Shown: piece by piece, positions 51,476 through 60,941 of the stretch
Layout: every line of letters begins with the position of its first letter
Position numbering within the stretch: position 1 is the first letter of the stretch
From: DATBLE01 sp038248655
Lineage (GTDB): Bacteria; Actinomycetota; Thermoleophilia; Gaiellales; Gaiellaceae
Assembly: GCA_038248655.1 (NCBI GenBank)
Contig: JBBRXG010000004.1
Span: 3,062-67,061 of the forward strand
Direction of reading: 5' to 3'
DNA length: 64,000 nucleotides
Made by a program: the position numbers and the translations under genes
Notes under the pieces: generated by a model
What the model saw: the letters and a program-made list of their open reading frames with translations, nothing else
Databases searched by the model: none
Told to the model about the DNA's origin: nothing

Positions 51476-53620
51476 TCAACAGGGCGGCCGTGCAACGACG
51501 ACAGGCGGATGCCCGTCCAGGTCGATGGTCACCGCCCATTGGTCTTCGCGGACCGAGGCCCTGAGGACTACGGTTCGCCCCACGCGGAGGATTTCCAGTC
51601 CGGTCTTAGGCCAGTCCTGCGTCGCGACTGGTAACAGCAGGCTCGCCAGGTCGATCGCTCCGCGGGCAGAAGTCTCCAGGGCGCAGTGCCATGCCGGAAC
51701 GATCGATTCGAGCCGCGGAGACCACCAGCCGAAAAAGGGTTGTTCTTCACCCCTGCTGAGCCGAAAGGCCGTTCGCGAGGGCTCGCCGCTGGCGAGGAGC
51801 CTCATCAGTAACCGAGGGCTTCCATCCCTGGTCGCGACGATGACTTCGCGATCGAGTAGCGCATCCAAGTTCGGGTGGAGGGGCCACGAAAGACGATAGA
51901 TGTGTTCACCCTCAGCCTCGAGCCGATCGTAGACAAGCACCGGTCCGCCGCGCAGCACGATCAACGCTCGACGGTGCTGGACGGGATCCGACAGTCGGCG
52001 ATAGCCATCGTGCTCGCCGACGACGACACCGCTCCCGAGATCGACGTAGCTCGTCCAGGCATGTGCATGTTGTTGCCACAGAAAGGGGCCTCTCTCCTCC
52101 GATTGGTTCAGCCCGTCGACCGCGACCGTTGGATGGAAGGTCGTGCCACGGAATGCACGGCGTGCTTCCGGATGCGCGAAGTAGCTGCCGACGCCCGGGT
52201 CGACGATGAGCTCCTCCGATTGATCGGAGAGGGTCACCTGCAGGGCATCCGCGTGACCGTGGGCGGCGATCGAGAGATAGCCGAGTGGGCCCACATCCAT
52301 CATCACTCTGCTGCCCCGGTCTCGCAGGACCGCCACACCTCCGGTCTCCAGCAGCGCACCCGCTGGCGCTTCCGAAGACCGATCCGCAACACAACGTTCC
52401 GACCCGGCCTGGAAGAGCCAACGGGCAATCGGGTCGACAAGTCGCGCCGCCGCATGTGCCGCTTCAGCCGAGCCGGTGCACGCGGCAATCGTTGCCGCAA
52501 CGCCGCGCGGATCCCTCAGTTCCCCAGCCTCCAGCCGCACAGCCCAGGCGTCGTCCGTGTCGCCGTAGGTCGGCGCGGGATCGTGCTCGCCCAGCTGAGC
52601 CCAGAGCGCAGCTCCGGCTCGCGTGAGGGCACGCAGAATCGGATCGGGCACCGGGCGGTCCTGCGCCTGCAGCAGGCTCACGAGGAGAAGGAAGAGATCC
52701 GACACGAACAGCGTGTAGGTGAACGCCTGCTCGGCGCCGAGTCCGTCAGCAAGGATCTGGCGTTCGGCCTCGCGTGCAAGCGTGTCGACCGCGCGGCGTT
52801 CCCAGGTCGGCGCGGATCTGAGCTCGGGCGCGAGAAGCGCGATTGTGGCTAGCCCGACAAGCTCGCCGACGAGGTGGTTGTTCGCGGAGCTGTGGGTCGA
52901 TGGGTCCCGGACGATCCACCGACCGTGCTGGAAGAGCGCAAGCAGAATCGCCTGCTCGGCGCGCGGGGTCAGTATCGACGAGCCGCGCAATCCGTCGAGG
53001 CAGAGTGCGAAGGAAATGGCCCGCATAGCGACCTCGAAACCGTTGCTCCAGGCGATCCCTCGGCCGGGAGGCTGCTGTTCCGTCCAGCCCAGGACCGCAT
53101 CGACCGCAGCGGCGGCGAATCGGTCTTCCCCGGAGAAAAGCCAGGCCTGAATGAGACCGGGGACGTGTTGGCACCGGTTCAGCTCCCAGATCACCTTGGG
53201 ATCGCCGGGCGCGTGGTGCCGGTAGTCGATCAGCTTCGCATGCCGCTGCGGCCAACTCCTGCCGGTGATCGGGTCGCAGGAAAAGTCGATCGGCTCTTCA
53301 AGCGCGACGTCGCCGTGACCGAAGAAGCGAAGTCGCCGTGCGACGGCCAGGTCGACGACCGCACTGGGGTGCGTCGGGCAAGCTCGTGCGACCTCGTGCG
53401 CCCGGGCTGCCGTGAGAAATCCCAGTGGCGCCCTGGGCGGGGGTGCAGCAAGGAGTCGGCGCTGCCCGGGTTCCCAGCTCGCTCGCCACAGTGGCCGCGC
53501 GAACCGCCATTTGGCGTCATCGATTCGATGGCGAGCGGTCCTTGCAACGCGAGCGCAAACCTCGGGCAAGGACATTGCAGCCAGGCGGCTGAGATACCAG
53601 GAAGTCTTCATAGTCGTCAT
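51476..53620 (-). CDS. Heparinase II/III-family (alginate-lyase-like) protein
   Basis: 714 residues. N-terminal helical toroid (WELNRCQHVPGLIQAWLFSG, HSSANNHLVGELVGLA) and a C-terminal beta-sandwich with HGHADALQVTLSDQSEELIV, FRGTTFHPTVAVDGLNQSEE. Catalytic Asn/His/Tyr of the family appear in the NNH and HGHAD segments. Acts on uronic-acid polysaccharides by beta-elimination. No clear signal peptide. Start ATG 53620 or ATG 53611. Confidence 0.9.
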   Translation of the reverse strand: MTTMKTSWYLSRLAAMSLPEVCARVARTARHRIDDAKWRFARPLWRASWEPGQRRLLAAPPPRAPLGFLTAARAHEVARACPTHPSAVVDLAVARRLRFFGHGDVALEEPIDFSCDPITGRSWPQRHAKLIDYRHHAPGDPKVIWELNRCQHVPGLIQAWLFSGEDRFAAAAVDAVLGWTEQQPPGRGIAWSNGFEVAMRAISFALCLDGLRGSSILTPRAEQAILLALFQHGRWIVRDPSTHSSANNHLVGELVGLATIALLAPELRSAPTWERRAVDTLAREAERQILADGLGAEQAFTYTLFVSDLFLLLVSLLQAQDRPVPDPILRALTRAGAALWAQLGEHDPAPTYGDTDDAWAVRLEAGELRDPRGVAATIAACTGSAEAAHAAARLVDPIARWLFQAGSERCVADRSSEAPAGALLETGGVAVLRDRGSRVMMDVGPLGYLSIAAHGHADALQVTLSDQSEELIVDPGVGSYFAHPEARRAFRGTTFHPTVAVDGLNQSEERGPFLWQQHAHAWTSYVDLGSGVVVGEHDGYRRLSDPVQHRRALIVLRGGPVLVYDRLEAEGEHIYRLSWPLHPNLDALLDREVIVATRDGSPRLLMRLLASGEPSRTAFRLSRGEEQPFFGWWSPRLESIVPAWHCALETSARGAIDLASLLLPVATQDWPKTGLEILRVGRTVVLRASVREDQWAVTIDLDGHPPVVVARPPC

Positions 53621-53650
53621 CCATGAGCCGTTAGGTGCCAGTCAACCTCT

Positions 53651-55789
53651 CTACGGCAGAGAGACCGGCAAGCCCGACCGAAGAGATTCCGCGACCGCGA
53701 AGGTTGCGCGCGTCGAAATGAGATACGAGTCGGCTGACGGAGCCTCCGCATGACCCGACGCCACCGCGATGAAACGCGCTACTTGCGCTCGGTGCCCTTT
53801 GTCCTGGCGTTGTTTGTGTGTCGTGCGTTTGCCCCCGCGGTAAATCTCAAGCCGGCGGAAGTCGTCGAGCACGGCCGCGACTCCGCCACCGAAGGCCTCG
53901 ATTCGCTCCTTTGGAAGCCGAGAGTCTCCTGCCCCGGAATACAGGAGGCTCGCCACGCTGCCGTCGGCAAAGCTCAGGTTTGCCACGATGCTGTCGCTGC
54001 ACTCGAGCGGCCGCTTCGACTGAGCACAAGCGAACGCGCTCACGGTACGCGGTGGTGATCCGACAAGGTGGGTGAGGAGATCGACGAAATGGCAGCCTTC
54101 GCCGAGGAGACGGCCTCCTTCTTCTTGATCGTGCATCCAGTGATCGTCGTCGAGTGGCCCGGCATTGACACGGGCCAGAATGACACGGTCCGGCAGTCCC
54201 AGGAACTCGTCGTGTAGGCGCTGGGTGAGCGGCGCGAACCTACGATTGAACCCGACCATCAGAGGGCCGCCGCCGACCAGTGCGTCCTCGAGAGGAGCAA
54301 GCTCGCCTTCGGACAGCGCGAGCGGCTTCTCCACGAACACAGCTTTCCCAGCACGGAGTGCAGCGGCTGCGAGCGGCGCGTGGGACGAATGTCGGGTGGC
54401 GATCATGACCGCACCGATCGACTCGTCCTCGAAGATCTCGTCAGGTGAGGCTGCGGCCCGCTCGAAGCCGAGCCTCTCAGCCGCGTCCGCCGCCGAGAGA
54501 CCGGTCTCGGAAGCGACAGCGCGAAGCTTGACGGGAAGACCGGCGAGGGCAGGTACGAGAGTTGCGCGTGCGAAAGCGCCGGCGCCGATGAGTCCGAGCC
54601 GTACTTCCTTGGTGAGAGAACGTTGGTGCGCTGGCGGAGGCTGATCGTGCGCCTCCCCGTCGAGCTCGTATTCGAGCAAGACGCCGAATGGACGCACCCG
54701 GGCCCCGCTCTTGCCGCTGACGATGTCGTAGGCATCTGCGCCGCGCTCGATTGGGAAGCGGTGCGTCGTCAATGCCGAAGGGCGCACTCGGCCGCTCGCG
54801 ACGAGATCCAGGAATGCGACCATGTTTCGCTGCTCGGTCCAGCGGACGTACTCGGGCGGAAGGTCTCGACCCCGTTCCTCGTACTCGCGGTCGTACCGCC
54901 CGGGTCCGTATGAGCGGGAGAGCCGGAACTCGAGCTCCTTTTCGTAGACGAGGGCCCACGGTGCGACGATCGGCACGTTTCCGACCACGACCACGCGGCC
55001 CCGGCTCCTTGTCAGTCTGGTCGCGAGCTGCACCGGATCGGGCGACTCCGTGCTCGCACAGACAAGCACGCAGTCGAGCCCGATGTCGGCTGAAGCGGCG
55101 AGCACCTTCTGTTCCAGGGCGCCCGCGTTTCGCTCGAAGGTCGAGGCGCCTGCATCAGCTGCGAGTTCGATGGCCCTTGCGTCGAGGTAGATCCCGATCA
55201 CCTTGCAGCCGGCCGCGATGAGAATCTGCACCGTCAGCTGTCCGACGAGACCGAGGCCGACGACACCCACGTGATCTCCGACAGACACTTCGCTCTGCCG
55301 GATACCGTGAAGCGCTATTGCGCCGACGGTTGCGTAGGCGGCGTCGGCCAGCTCGACCCCTTCGGGAACCCGCGCGCCGAGGTTCTCGGGCACCGCGACA
55401 ACCTCGGCGTGATTGGCCCAACCGGCACCTCCGCAGGCGACACGATCCCCGGGACCAAAGCCTCGAACGCCTGCGCCGACCGCCTTCACGATCCCCGCTG
55501 ACGAATAGCCGATCGGCGCTAGCGCGTCCAGGCGGTCGCGCGCAACGGCCATCGTCCGGCGCACACCTTCGACCCTGGCCTTGTCGATGACGGTGCGCAC
55601 GAGATCGGGCCGAGACCGCGCCTTCCCGATGAGGCTCTGCTGTCCAAACCTGAGCTTCCCGCGTTCGGTCCCGGCACTGATGAGCGAGTATCGGTTTCCG
55701 ACGAGCAACCATCCGGGCCGAAGCTGAGGAGAGGGGACATCGACGACGGCGACCGCGCCGTCTCGTGGTCTGTATGTGACCTGCCTCAC
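53651..55789 (-). CDS. Bi-domain oxidoreductase: zinc-type alcohol dehydrogenase fused to Gfo/Idh/MocA
   Basis: 712 residues. The first half is a medium-chain dehydrogenase (IGYSSAGIVKAVGAGVRGFG, VGVVGLGLVGQLTVQILIAA). The second half (from about 390) is Gfo/Idh/MocA (LGLIGAGAFARATLVPALAG, AVFVEKPLALSEGELAPLED). Such fusions travel with heparinase-like genes in exopolysaccharide loci and probably act on a sugar nucleotide or oligouronide. 30 bp upstream of the lyase, same strand. Confidence 0.92.
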   Translation of the reverse strand: MRQVTYRPRDGAVAVVDVPSPQLRPGWLLVGNRYSLISAGTERGKLRFGQQSLIGKARSRPDLVRTVIDKARVEGVRRTMAVARDRLDALAPIGYSSAGIVKAVGAGVRGFGPGDRVACGGAGWANHAEVVAVPENLGARVPEGVELADAAYATVGAIALHGIRQSEVSVGDHVGVVGLGLVGQLTVQILIAAGCKVIGIYLDARAIELAADAGASTFERNAGALEQKVLAASADIGLDCVLVCASTESPDPVQLATRLTRSRGRVVVVGNVPIVAPWALVYEKELEFRLSRSYGPGRYDREYEERGRDLPPEYVRWTEQRNMVAFLDLVASGRVRPSALTTHRFPIERGADAYDIVSGKSGARVRPFGVLLEYELDGEAHDQPPPAHQRSLTKEVRLGLIGAGAFARATLVPALAGLPVKLRAVASETGLSAADAAERLGFERAAASPDEIFEDESIGAVMIATRHSSHAPLAAAALRAGKAVFVEKPLALSEGELAPLEDALVGGGPLMVGFNRRFAPLTQRLHDEFLGLPDRVILARVNAGPLDDDHWMHDQEEGGRLLGEGCHFVDLLTHLVGSPPRTVSAFACAQSKRPLECSDSIVANLSFADGSVASLLYSGAGDSRLPKERIEAFGGGVAAVLDDFRRLEIYRGGKRTTHKQRQDKGHRAQVARFIAVASGHAEAPSADSYLISTRATFAVAESLRSGLPVSLP

Positions 55790-55945
55790 AACTGACTATC
55801 CCCCCTCGAGGTTCCGCGCGCCGGCACTGAAAGCTACCGCGCAGCTTCACAGTGTGCCGGTTGGCTCCGAAAGCGAGCCGCTTTGGTAGCCTTGCCGTTC
55901 TGATCTTCGTCGTTCGTCGGAGCTCGATCTAGGGGGATCCCGACC

Positions 55946-56854
55946 TTGAGCGACAACAGTACGTCGCCGAGCGATTTCTGGCGGGAGTATCAACCGGGGT
56001 TCCGAGCAACCGCGGCCCCTCACGGAACGCCAGAATTCTTCGAAGACATAGAGGCGGAACGGTACAGCCTTGAAGCGCACATTCCAGAGATTGTGCGGTT
56101 CGAATCCTGGTCCGACCGAGATGTGCTGGAGGCCGGCTGCGGGATTGGAATCGACGGCTTCCACTTTGCAACTGCAGGTGCGCGCTATACCGGAGTCGAT
56201 ATGAGCACCTCCGCGATCGAGCTCGCAGAACGCCGCTTCGCGATTGGCGATGCAACGGGCGATTTCGTGCGCGCTTCGGTGGTGGACCTGCCCTTCGAAG
56301 ACGAAAGTTTCGACCTCGTTTATTCGCACGGAGTGATTCACCACCTGGCGGACACTCAAGGTGCTGTCGATGAGTTCCACCGAGTTCTAAGGCCAGGCGG
56401 CCGGGCGATCGTGATGGTTTACCACCGCAACTCGTTGAATTACTTCGTGACGATCATGCTGCTTCGCCGAGCGTTCGTCGGCCTTCTCTCGGTGCCCCGC
56501 GCAATCGGGGTCGTAGCCAAGGTCACGCACGAGGACATTGGCGTCCTTCGCGGCCACCGCGAACTGCTACGTGAGCACGGCCTCCGCTACATCTCGGACC
56601 ACAGGCTCTTTCTGTCGAACAACACGGACGGTCCTGGCAATCCGCTTTCCAAGGCCTACTCGCGAGCCGAAGCGCGTTCACTGTTCCGCAGTTTCGACGA
56701 CGTCAAGCTTGCGACCCGCTACCTCAATCTCCGAACCTACCCCGGCGGGCGCAGATTCTCGCGAACGCCGGCTGCCCGATGGCTGGAGCGTCGCGCGGGC
56801 TGGCATCTCTACATCGACGCGCGAAAGCCGATTAGGACTGCTATCTCTTCGTAG
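55946..56854 (+). CDS. Class I SAM-dependent methyltransferase
   Basis: 302 residues. Motif I VLEAGCGIGIDGFHFATAGA, motif II TGVDMSTSAIELAERRF, motif III FDLVYSHGVIHHLADTQGAV and VLRPGGRAIVMVYHRNS. The C-terminal half (170-300) is a family-specific helical cap. Substrate unknown, likely a sugar or lipid intermediate of the polymer. TTG start with AGGGGG nine bases upstream. Confidence 0.88.
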   Translation: MSDNSTSPSDFWREYQPGFRATAAPHGTPEFFEDIEAERYSLEAHIPEIVRFESWSDRDVLEAGCGIGIDGFHFATAGARYTGVDMSTSAIELAERRFAIGDATGDFVRASVVDLPFEDESFDLVYSHGVIHHLADTQGAVDEFHRVLRPGGRAIVMVYHRNSLNYFVTIMLLRRAFVGLLSVPRAIGVVAKVTHEDIGVLRGHRELLREHGLRYISDHRLFLSNNTDGPGNPLSKAYSRAEARSLFRSFDDVKLATRYLNLRTYPGGRRFSRTPAARWLERRAGWHLYIDARKPIRTAISS

Positions 56855-56890
56855 CCAAGGGTCGAGACGGACATGAATTCTGGCGTCAGA

Positions 56891-58414
56891 CTAGTAGGCG
56901 TGACGCTCGCGAAACACAGCCGGGATCGTGCGGACGATGAGCTCCAGGTCGGTCTTCAACGACCAGCCGGAAACGTAGCGGTAGTCGAGCTTGATCATCT
57001 CCTCGAACGGGATCTCACCCGCTCCGAGCACCTGCCAAAGCCCCGTCATGCCGGGCCGGAGGGCGAGCCTCTTGCGGGCCCAGCCCCAGACGTGCTCGTC
57101 CTCTTCGAGAATCAGCGGCCGTGGTCCGACGAGGCTCATCTCGCCCTTGAGCACGTTGCATAGCTGTGGCAGCTCATCGAGCGAGAAGCGCCGCAGAAAG
57201 CGGCCGATGCGCGTCATCCGAGGGTCTTCCGGAACCTTGAACATGCGTGGATCGCGACGGTGCCCGTTCAGATGGGCAACGTCCTGCTTTCGTTCATCGG
57301 CATCCTCGACCATCGTGCGGAACTTGCAGATCCGGAATGTGCGATTTCCGGCGCCCATCCGCACCTGGCGGAAGAAGACGGGACCCCGCGAGTCGAGCTT
57401 GATCAGGAGCGCCACCACCGCGAAGAGCGGCGCGAGGACCGCCAGCGCCACAGCGGAGACGACGATGTCCGTCACCCGCTTCAGGAGCTGTGCCGATGGC
57501 TCGAGCGTGAATGCTCGGAGCCCGACGACCGGCAGCCCATGGATGCTGTGCATGTCGACCCCGGGGCCGATCACGTCGAAGAACCGTGGGACGATCTCGA
57601 TCTGGACGTCGAACTCGCTGAGCTGCCGGAGGAGCGGCAACAGGTCCTCGTGGCGGTCGTTGGAGAATGCGAATACCACGCGGTCGATGTCGAGCGTGCG
57701 GACGAGGTCGGATAACTCGTCGGGCGATCCGAGTACGGTCAGATCGCCGAGGCGATCCTCGCGCTCGCGCGGGTTCGCGTCGAGAAAGCCGAGGACGTTG
57801 ACTCCGTACTCCCGACGCTCGAGCAGCTTTCGAGCGACGAACTGACCGACGTCACCGGCCCCGACGATCAGCGCGTTCTGCTGGTAGCTGGGGAGTCGTC
57901 TGCACCGAGCTCGCGCCGCCGCTCGAAAGAGCGCCACGAAGACGACCGCGCCTGCCCAGAAGAGAACGACACGACCGACGTCCGGGTGAGCGAGCCCGCT
58001 GAGCCTCGCCGATGCAAAGGTGAGCCACGTACCGACAGTGACGAGATTGAAGACGGCCAGGAGATCGTCGGCTCGAGAGTAGTCCTGCTCCTCGGTGCGG
58101 TCATAGAGCCGATAGAGCTTGGCGGCGATCACCCACAGCGGAAGCGTGAGCGCAAATGCGATCACCTCTCCGAGCGGACCGAGCGCATCGCCGCCCTGGT
58201 CTCCGTTTCCCGCGACCAGTACGGAGGCGGCGTAGGCACACACGAGGCCGGAGAGGTCGGCGATCAGCAACGCCCGCCGCATCACCCATCCACGCCGACG
58301 CCTCGGACGTGCTTGGCCGAGCTCGATGCGGCTCGGTGAAGTCTCGTCGAGCGCAGCATCGAATTCGCCGGTACGGACGGGAGGAAGAACGCCGGTCTGC
58401 CGCGTCGGATTCAC
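56891..58414 (-). CDS. Initiating sugar transferase (polyprenyl glycosylphosphotransferase)
   Basis: 507 residues. Four N-terminal helices, a NAD-fold-like domain (NALIVGAGDVGQFVARKLLE), one more helix (VTDIVVSAVALAVLAPLFAV) and the catalytic bacterial sugar transferase domain (FFRQVRMGAGNRTFRICKFR, SLDELPQLCNVLKGEMSLVG, RPGMTGLWQVLG). It transfers the first sugar-phosphate to undecaprenyl phosphate. GTG start 2 bp after the Wzc-like gene. Confidence 0.95.
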   Translation of the reverse strand: MNPTRQTGVLPPVRTGEFDAALDETSPSRIELGQARPRRRRGWVMRRALLIADLSGLVCAYAASVLVAGNGDQGGDALGPLGEVIAFALTLPLWVIAAKLYRLYDRTEEQDYSRADDLLAVFNLVTVGTWLTFASARLSGLAHPDVGRVVLFWAGAVVFVALFRAAARARCRRLPSYQQNALIVGAGDVGQFVARKLLERREYGVNVLGFLDANPREREDRLGDLTVLGSPDELSDLVRTLDIDRVVFAFSNDRHEDLLPLLRQLSEFDVQIEIVPRFFDVIGPGVDMHSIHGLPVVGLRAFTLEPSAQLLKRVTDIVVSAVALAVLAPLFAVVALLIKLDSRGPVFFRQVRMGAGNRTFRICKFRTMVEDADERKQDVAHLNGHRRDPRMFKVPEDPRMTRIGRFLRRFSLDELPQLCNVLKGEMSLVGPRPLILEEDEHVWGWARKRLALRPGMTGLWQVLGAGEIPFEEMIKLDYRYVSGWSLKTDLELIVRTIPAVFRERHAY

Positions 58415-58416
58415 AG

Positions 58417-60099
58417 CTACGCCTCCCGGCCGCCGGCCGCAGACTCCAGTCTCTTCGTGGCGACATTCTCGCCGGGTCGGCCGTAGGCGTAGGAGTACCC
58501 GTACCCGCGCTCCAGCTTCGCGTCGGTGACGACGATTCCGAGCGGTCTCGCCTGACAGCCGTCGAGCGCGCGCTCAAGCTCACGGAACATCGACCGATCG
58601 ATCACGTTCAGACGCGTCACGAGCACCATCGCATCGACCTTCGAGGCGAGGGTGAGCGCGTCGCCGATCCCGAGCAGCGGAGCGGAGTCGACCAGGACGA
58701 GATCGGCGCGCCTGGAGACCTCGCCCAGCACCTTCTCGACCGCTGCCGAGTCGATGAACTCGCCGGGGCTGGCGGGAAGCGCCCCCGCCGGGAGCAGGCG
58801 GAGACTTCCCCCTTGCCGCCGGGAGCCGTTCCCCACCGGCTCCTCGCCGCCTCCCTCGGATGCGCTTCTCTCGACCTCCTCGCCCAGTACCAGGGGGACG
58901 AGCGCCTCGCCGAGTGAGACGTGGCCGAGCGCGACGTCGGTCAGACCTTGCGGGCCGGCGAGCGGGAAGAACGTGGGCAGATAGGGGTGGCGGAAGTCGA
59001 GGTCGACAAGGATGACGTGCTGGCCGCCACGGGCCGCGGCGATCGCGAGGTTGGCGATCGTCGTCGACTTGCCCTCGCCCTCGACCGCGCTCGTGACCAT
59101 GATCGTCTTCGCGGCGTGCTTGACGTTGATCATGTCCAGCTGCGTCTTGAGGATGCGGAACGGCTCCGCATAGACGCTCTCGGGGCTGTCGAGCATCGCC
59201 AGCCGGTCTGCGCTCCGGAGCCGCCGCGGCGGCGCCGGCACCTGGGCGAGGATCGGCAGCCCGAGGCGCCGGGCGACCCCGTCGGCGGTGCGAACGTGCG
59301 TGTCCAGCGCCTCACGCAGGAAGGCGAGCCCGAGCCCGAGCAAAAGGCCGAGAGCGAGCCCGAGGAAGCCGTTTCGCACGGGCCGCGGCTCGACCTGATC
59401 CGCCTTCGTCGCCGGCTTCACGAGCGAGGCATTCGAGGTCTGGAGCGCCTCCATCGTCGCCAGCTGCTGCTCCTTGTCGACGAGGCTGGCGTAGAGCGCA
59501 GAGCCCCGATCGCCCGACGTCCGGAGCGCCGCGATCCGGTCGAGCACCCCCTTTCGCGCCCGCCTGAGCGCCGCGGTGTCGAGCTCGGACCGGTAGCTGA
59601 TGTACGAGGCCGCGTACAGGGTTGCGAGGCGGGTGGCCAGAGCCGGATGACGGCTCCGGACCGTGAAGACGAGCAGATCGGCGTCGCTCTTCGCAGACAC
59701 GCTCGAGGTCGCCAGGAACTGCGCCGGTGTCGTGTGCTCGAAGCCCGCCCGGGCGAGGACGCGGCTCGCCACCTGCGGCACCTGCGCCAGGTCGGCCTGC
59801 GTCTGCGCGAGCCGCGCCGGGTCGCCGGTCAGCGACTGGTCGGTGACGTTGTTCACCAGGGCGGCGAGGTTCTGCCGGCTGAGCAGGACCTCGGCGGAGG
59901 CCTGATATTTCGGAGCTTGGAGGAGCGAGAGCGCGACCGCGACCGCCGGTACGAGAACGGCGGCCAGCAACACGAGCCACTTCCAGCGCTGGAGGACGAC
60001 GAGATAGTCGCGAAGCGACGAGCTCTCGGGCATCGCCGAATCGGCCAACGGCAACGGCGATGCGGCCAACGGCCTACCGGATGTCGGTTGTCTCCCCAT
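58417..60099 (-). CDS. Wzc-like polysaccharide co-polymerase with tyrosine-kinase (BY-kinase) domain
   Basis: About 560 residues. Wzz-type chain-length domain between two helices (KWLVLLAAVLVPAVAVALSL; LGLALGLLLGLGLAFL). The kinase domain has Walker A TSAVEGEGKSTTI, Walker A' ILVDLDFRHP and Walker B LVLVDSAPLLGIGD. The C terminus ends in a tyrosine-containing tail (YGYSYAYG) that could be autophosphorylated. Controls chain length and export. Start ATG 60099 follows GGAAGAG; ATG 60033 is the alternative. Confidence 0.93.
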   Translation of the reverse strand: MGRQPTSGRPLAASPLPLADSAMPESSSLRDYLVVLQRWKWLVLLAAVLVPAVAVALSLLQAPKYQASAEVLLSRQNLAALVNNVTDQSLTGDPARLAQTQADLAQVPQVASRVLARAGFEHTTPAQFLATSSVSAKSDADLLVFTVRSRHPALATRLATLYAASYISYRSELDTAALRRARKGVLDRIAALRTSGDRGSALYASLVDKEQQLATMEALQTSNASLVKPATKADQVEPRPVRNGFLGLALGLLLGLGLAFLREALDTHVRTADGVARRLGLPILAQVPAPPRRLRSADRLAMLDSPESVYAEPFRILKTQLDMINVKHAAKTIMVTSAVEGEGKSTTIANLAIAAARGGQHVILVDLDFRHPYLPTFFPLAGPQGLTDVALGHVSLGEALVPLVLGEEVERSASEGGGEEPVGNGSRRQGGSLRLLPAGALPASPGEFIDSAAVEKVLGEVSRRADLVLVDSAPLLGIGDALTLASKVDAMVLVTRLNVIDRSMFRELERALDGCQARPLGIVVTDAKLERGYGYSYAYGRPGENVATKRLESAAGGREA

Positions 60100-60240
60100 T
60101 CTCTTCCCACCCCGCCACCGTCTCCCCTTGGGACGAGGGACAAACGATCCTAGCGGGCGAGAACTCGGTTTGCGAAAGCGCCTCAGCGCCCGGGCACGAC
60201 CTGTTTGCACTTCCGATCCGGGTTACCTACGATTCGGTGG

Positions 60241-60927
60241 ATGGCCGAGTCGTCGGAGGAGAAGGGGAAACAGCAGCCCGACCCGCCGCCGAGCGAGACC
60301 AGCCTCGCGAGCCGGCTTCCCGGCAGCTGGCGCGGCTACGACCGTACCGCGACCGACAAGCTCCTCGGCGAGCTCACCTCGAAGCACGCGGCGCTCGAGG
60401 GCGAATGCGACCAGCTGCGAGCGGAGGTCGCCCGGCTGGGAGCCGAGCTCGACCGCCACCGCGAGCGCGAGCAGGTCGTGAGTAACACCCTGCTCGAGGC
60501 GAGCAGTCATGCGACCAGGATCAGAGAGAACGCGCGCGAGGAAGCGGAGACGATCGTGCACAAGGCAAGGGCGCGGTCGGAGGAGCACGCGGCGCTGGCC
60601 GAGCGCGCCGAGCGTCAGCGCGCCGACGCCGAAGGAGAGCTCGATCGCCTCCGGCAGCTGACCCAGGAGATGCAGCGCGGCCTGACGAGCTTCCTGACGC
60701 AGACCCTCGCGAAGCTCGAGCCCGAGGCCGAGCCCGAGCCCGAGCCCGAGGCCGAGGCGGAGGCCGAGCCCGGGGCGGAGCCTCAGCCCGCGGGAGAGGC
60801 CGAGACGGGGCTGGACAGCGCCCTCCAGGCGGCGCTCAAGCCCGGCGAGGACGACGCTCGCTCGCCCCGCGACGGGTCGCAGGCTCCCCCGAACCAGCCT
60901 GCGCCGCCGCAACAGAGCGGCGTCTGA
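60241..60927 (+). CDS. DivIVA-like coiled-coil protein
   Basis: 228 residues. A DivIVA/GpsB-like N-terminal module (LPGSWRGYDRTATDKLLGEL) leads into a long coiled coil (residues about 45-160), an acidic Pro-Glu/Ala-Glu repeat segment (about 170-192) and a Pro/Gln-rich end. Likely a cytoplasmic scaffold at membrane curvature or septum. ATG 60241 with GGTGG just upstream. Confidence 0.78.
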   Translation: MAESSEEKGKQQPDPPPSETSLASRLPGSWRGYDRTATDKLLGELTSKHAALEGECDQLRAEVARLGAELDRHREREQVVSNTLLEASSHATRIRENAREEAETIVHKARARSEEHAALAERAERQRADAEGELDRLRQLTQEMQRGLTSFLTQTLAKLEPEAEPEPEPEAEAEAEPGAEPQPAGEAETGLDSALQAALKPGEDDARSPRDGSQAPPNQPAPPQQSGV

Positions 60928-60941
60928 CCCTCGGAGCGCCG

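Noticed and set aside
60720..60785. Short GAGCCC/GAGGCC repeats as a CRISPR-like or satellite array
   Set aside because: They encode a Pro/Ala-Glu repeat within a coiled-coil protein; no spacers.
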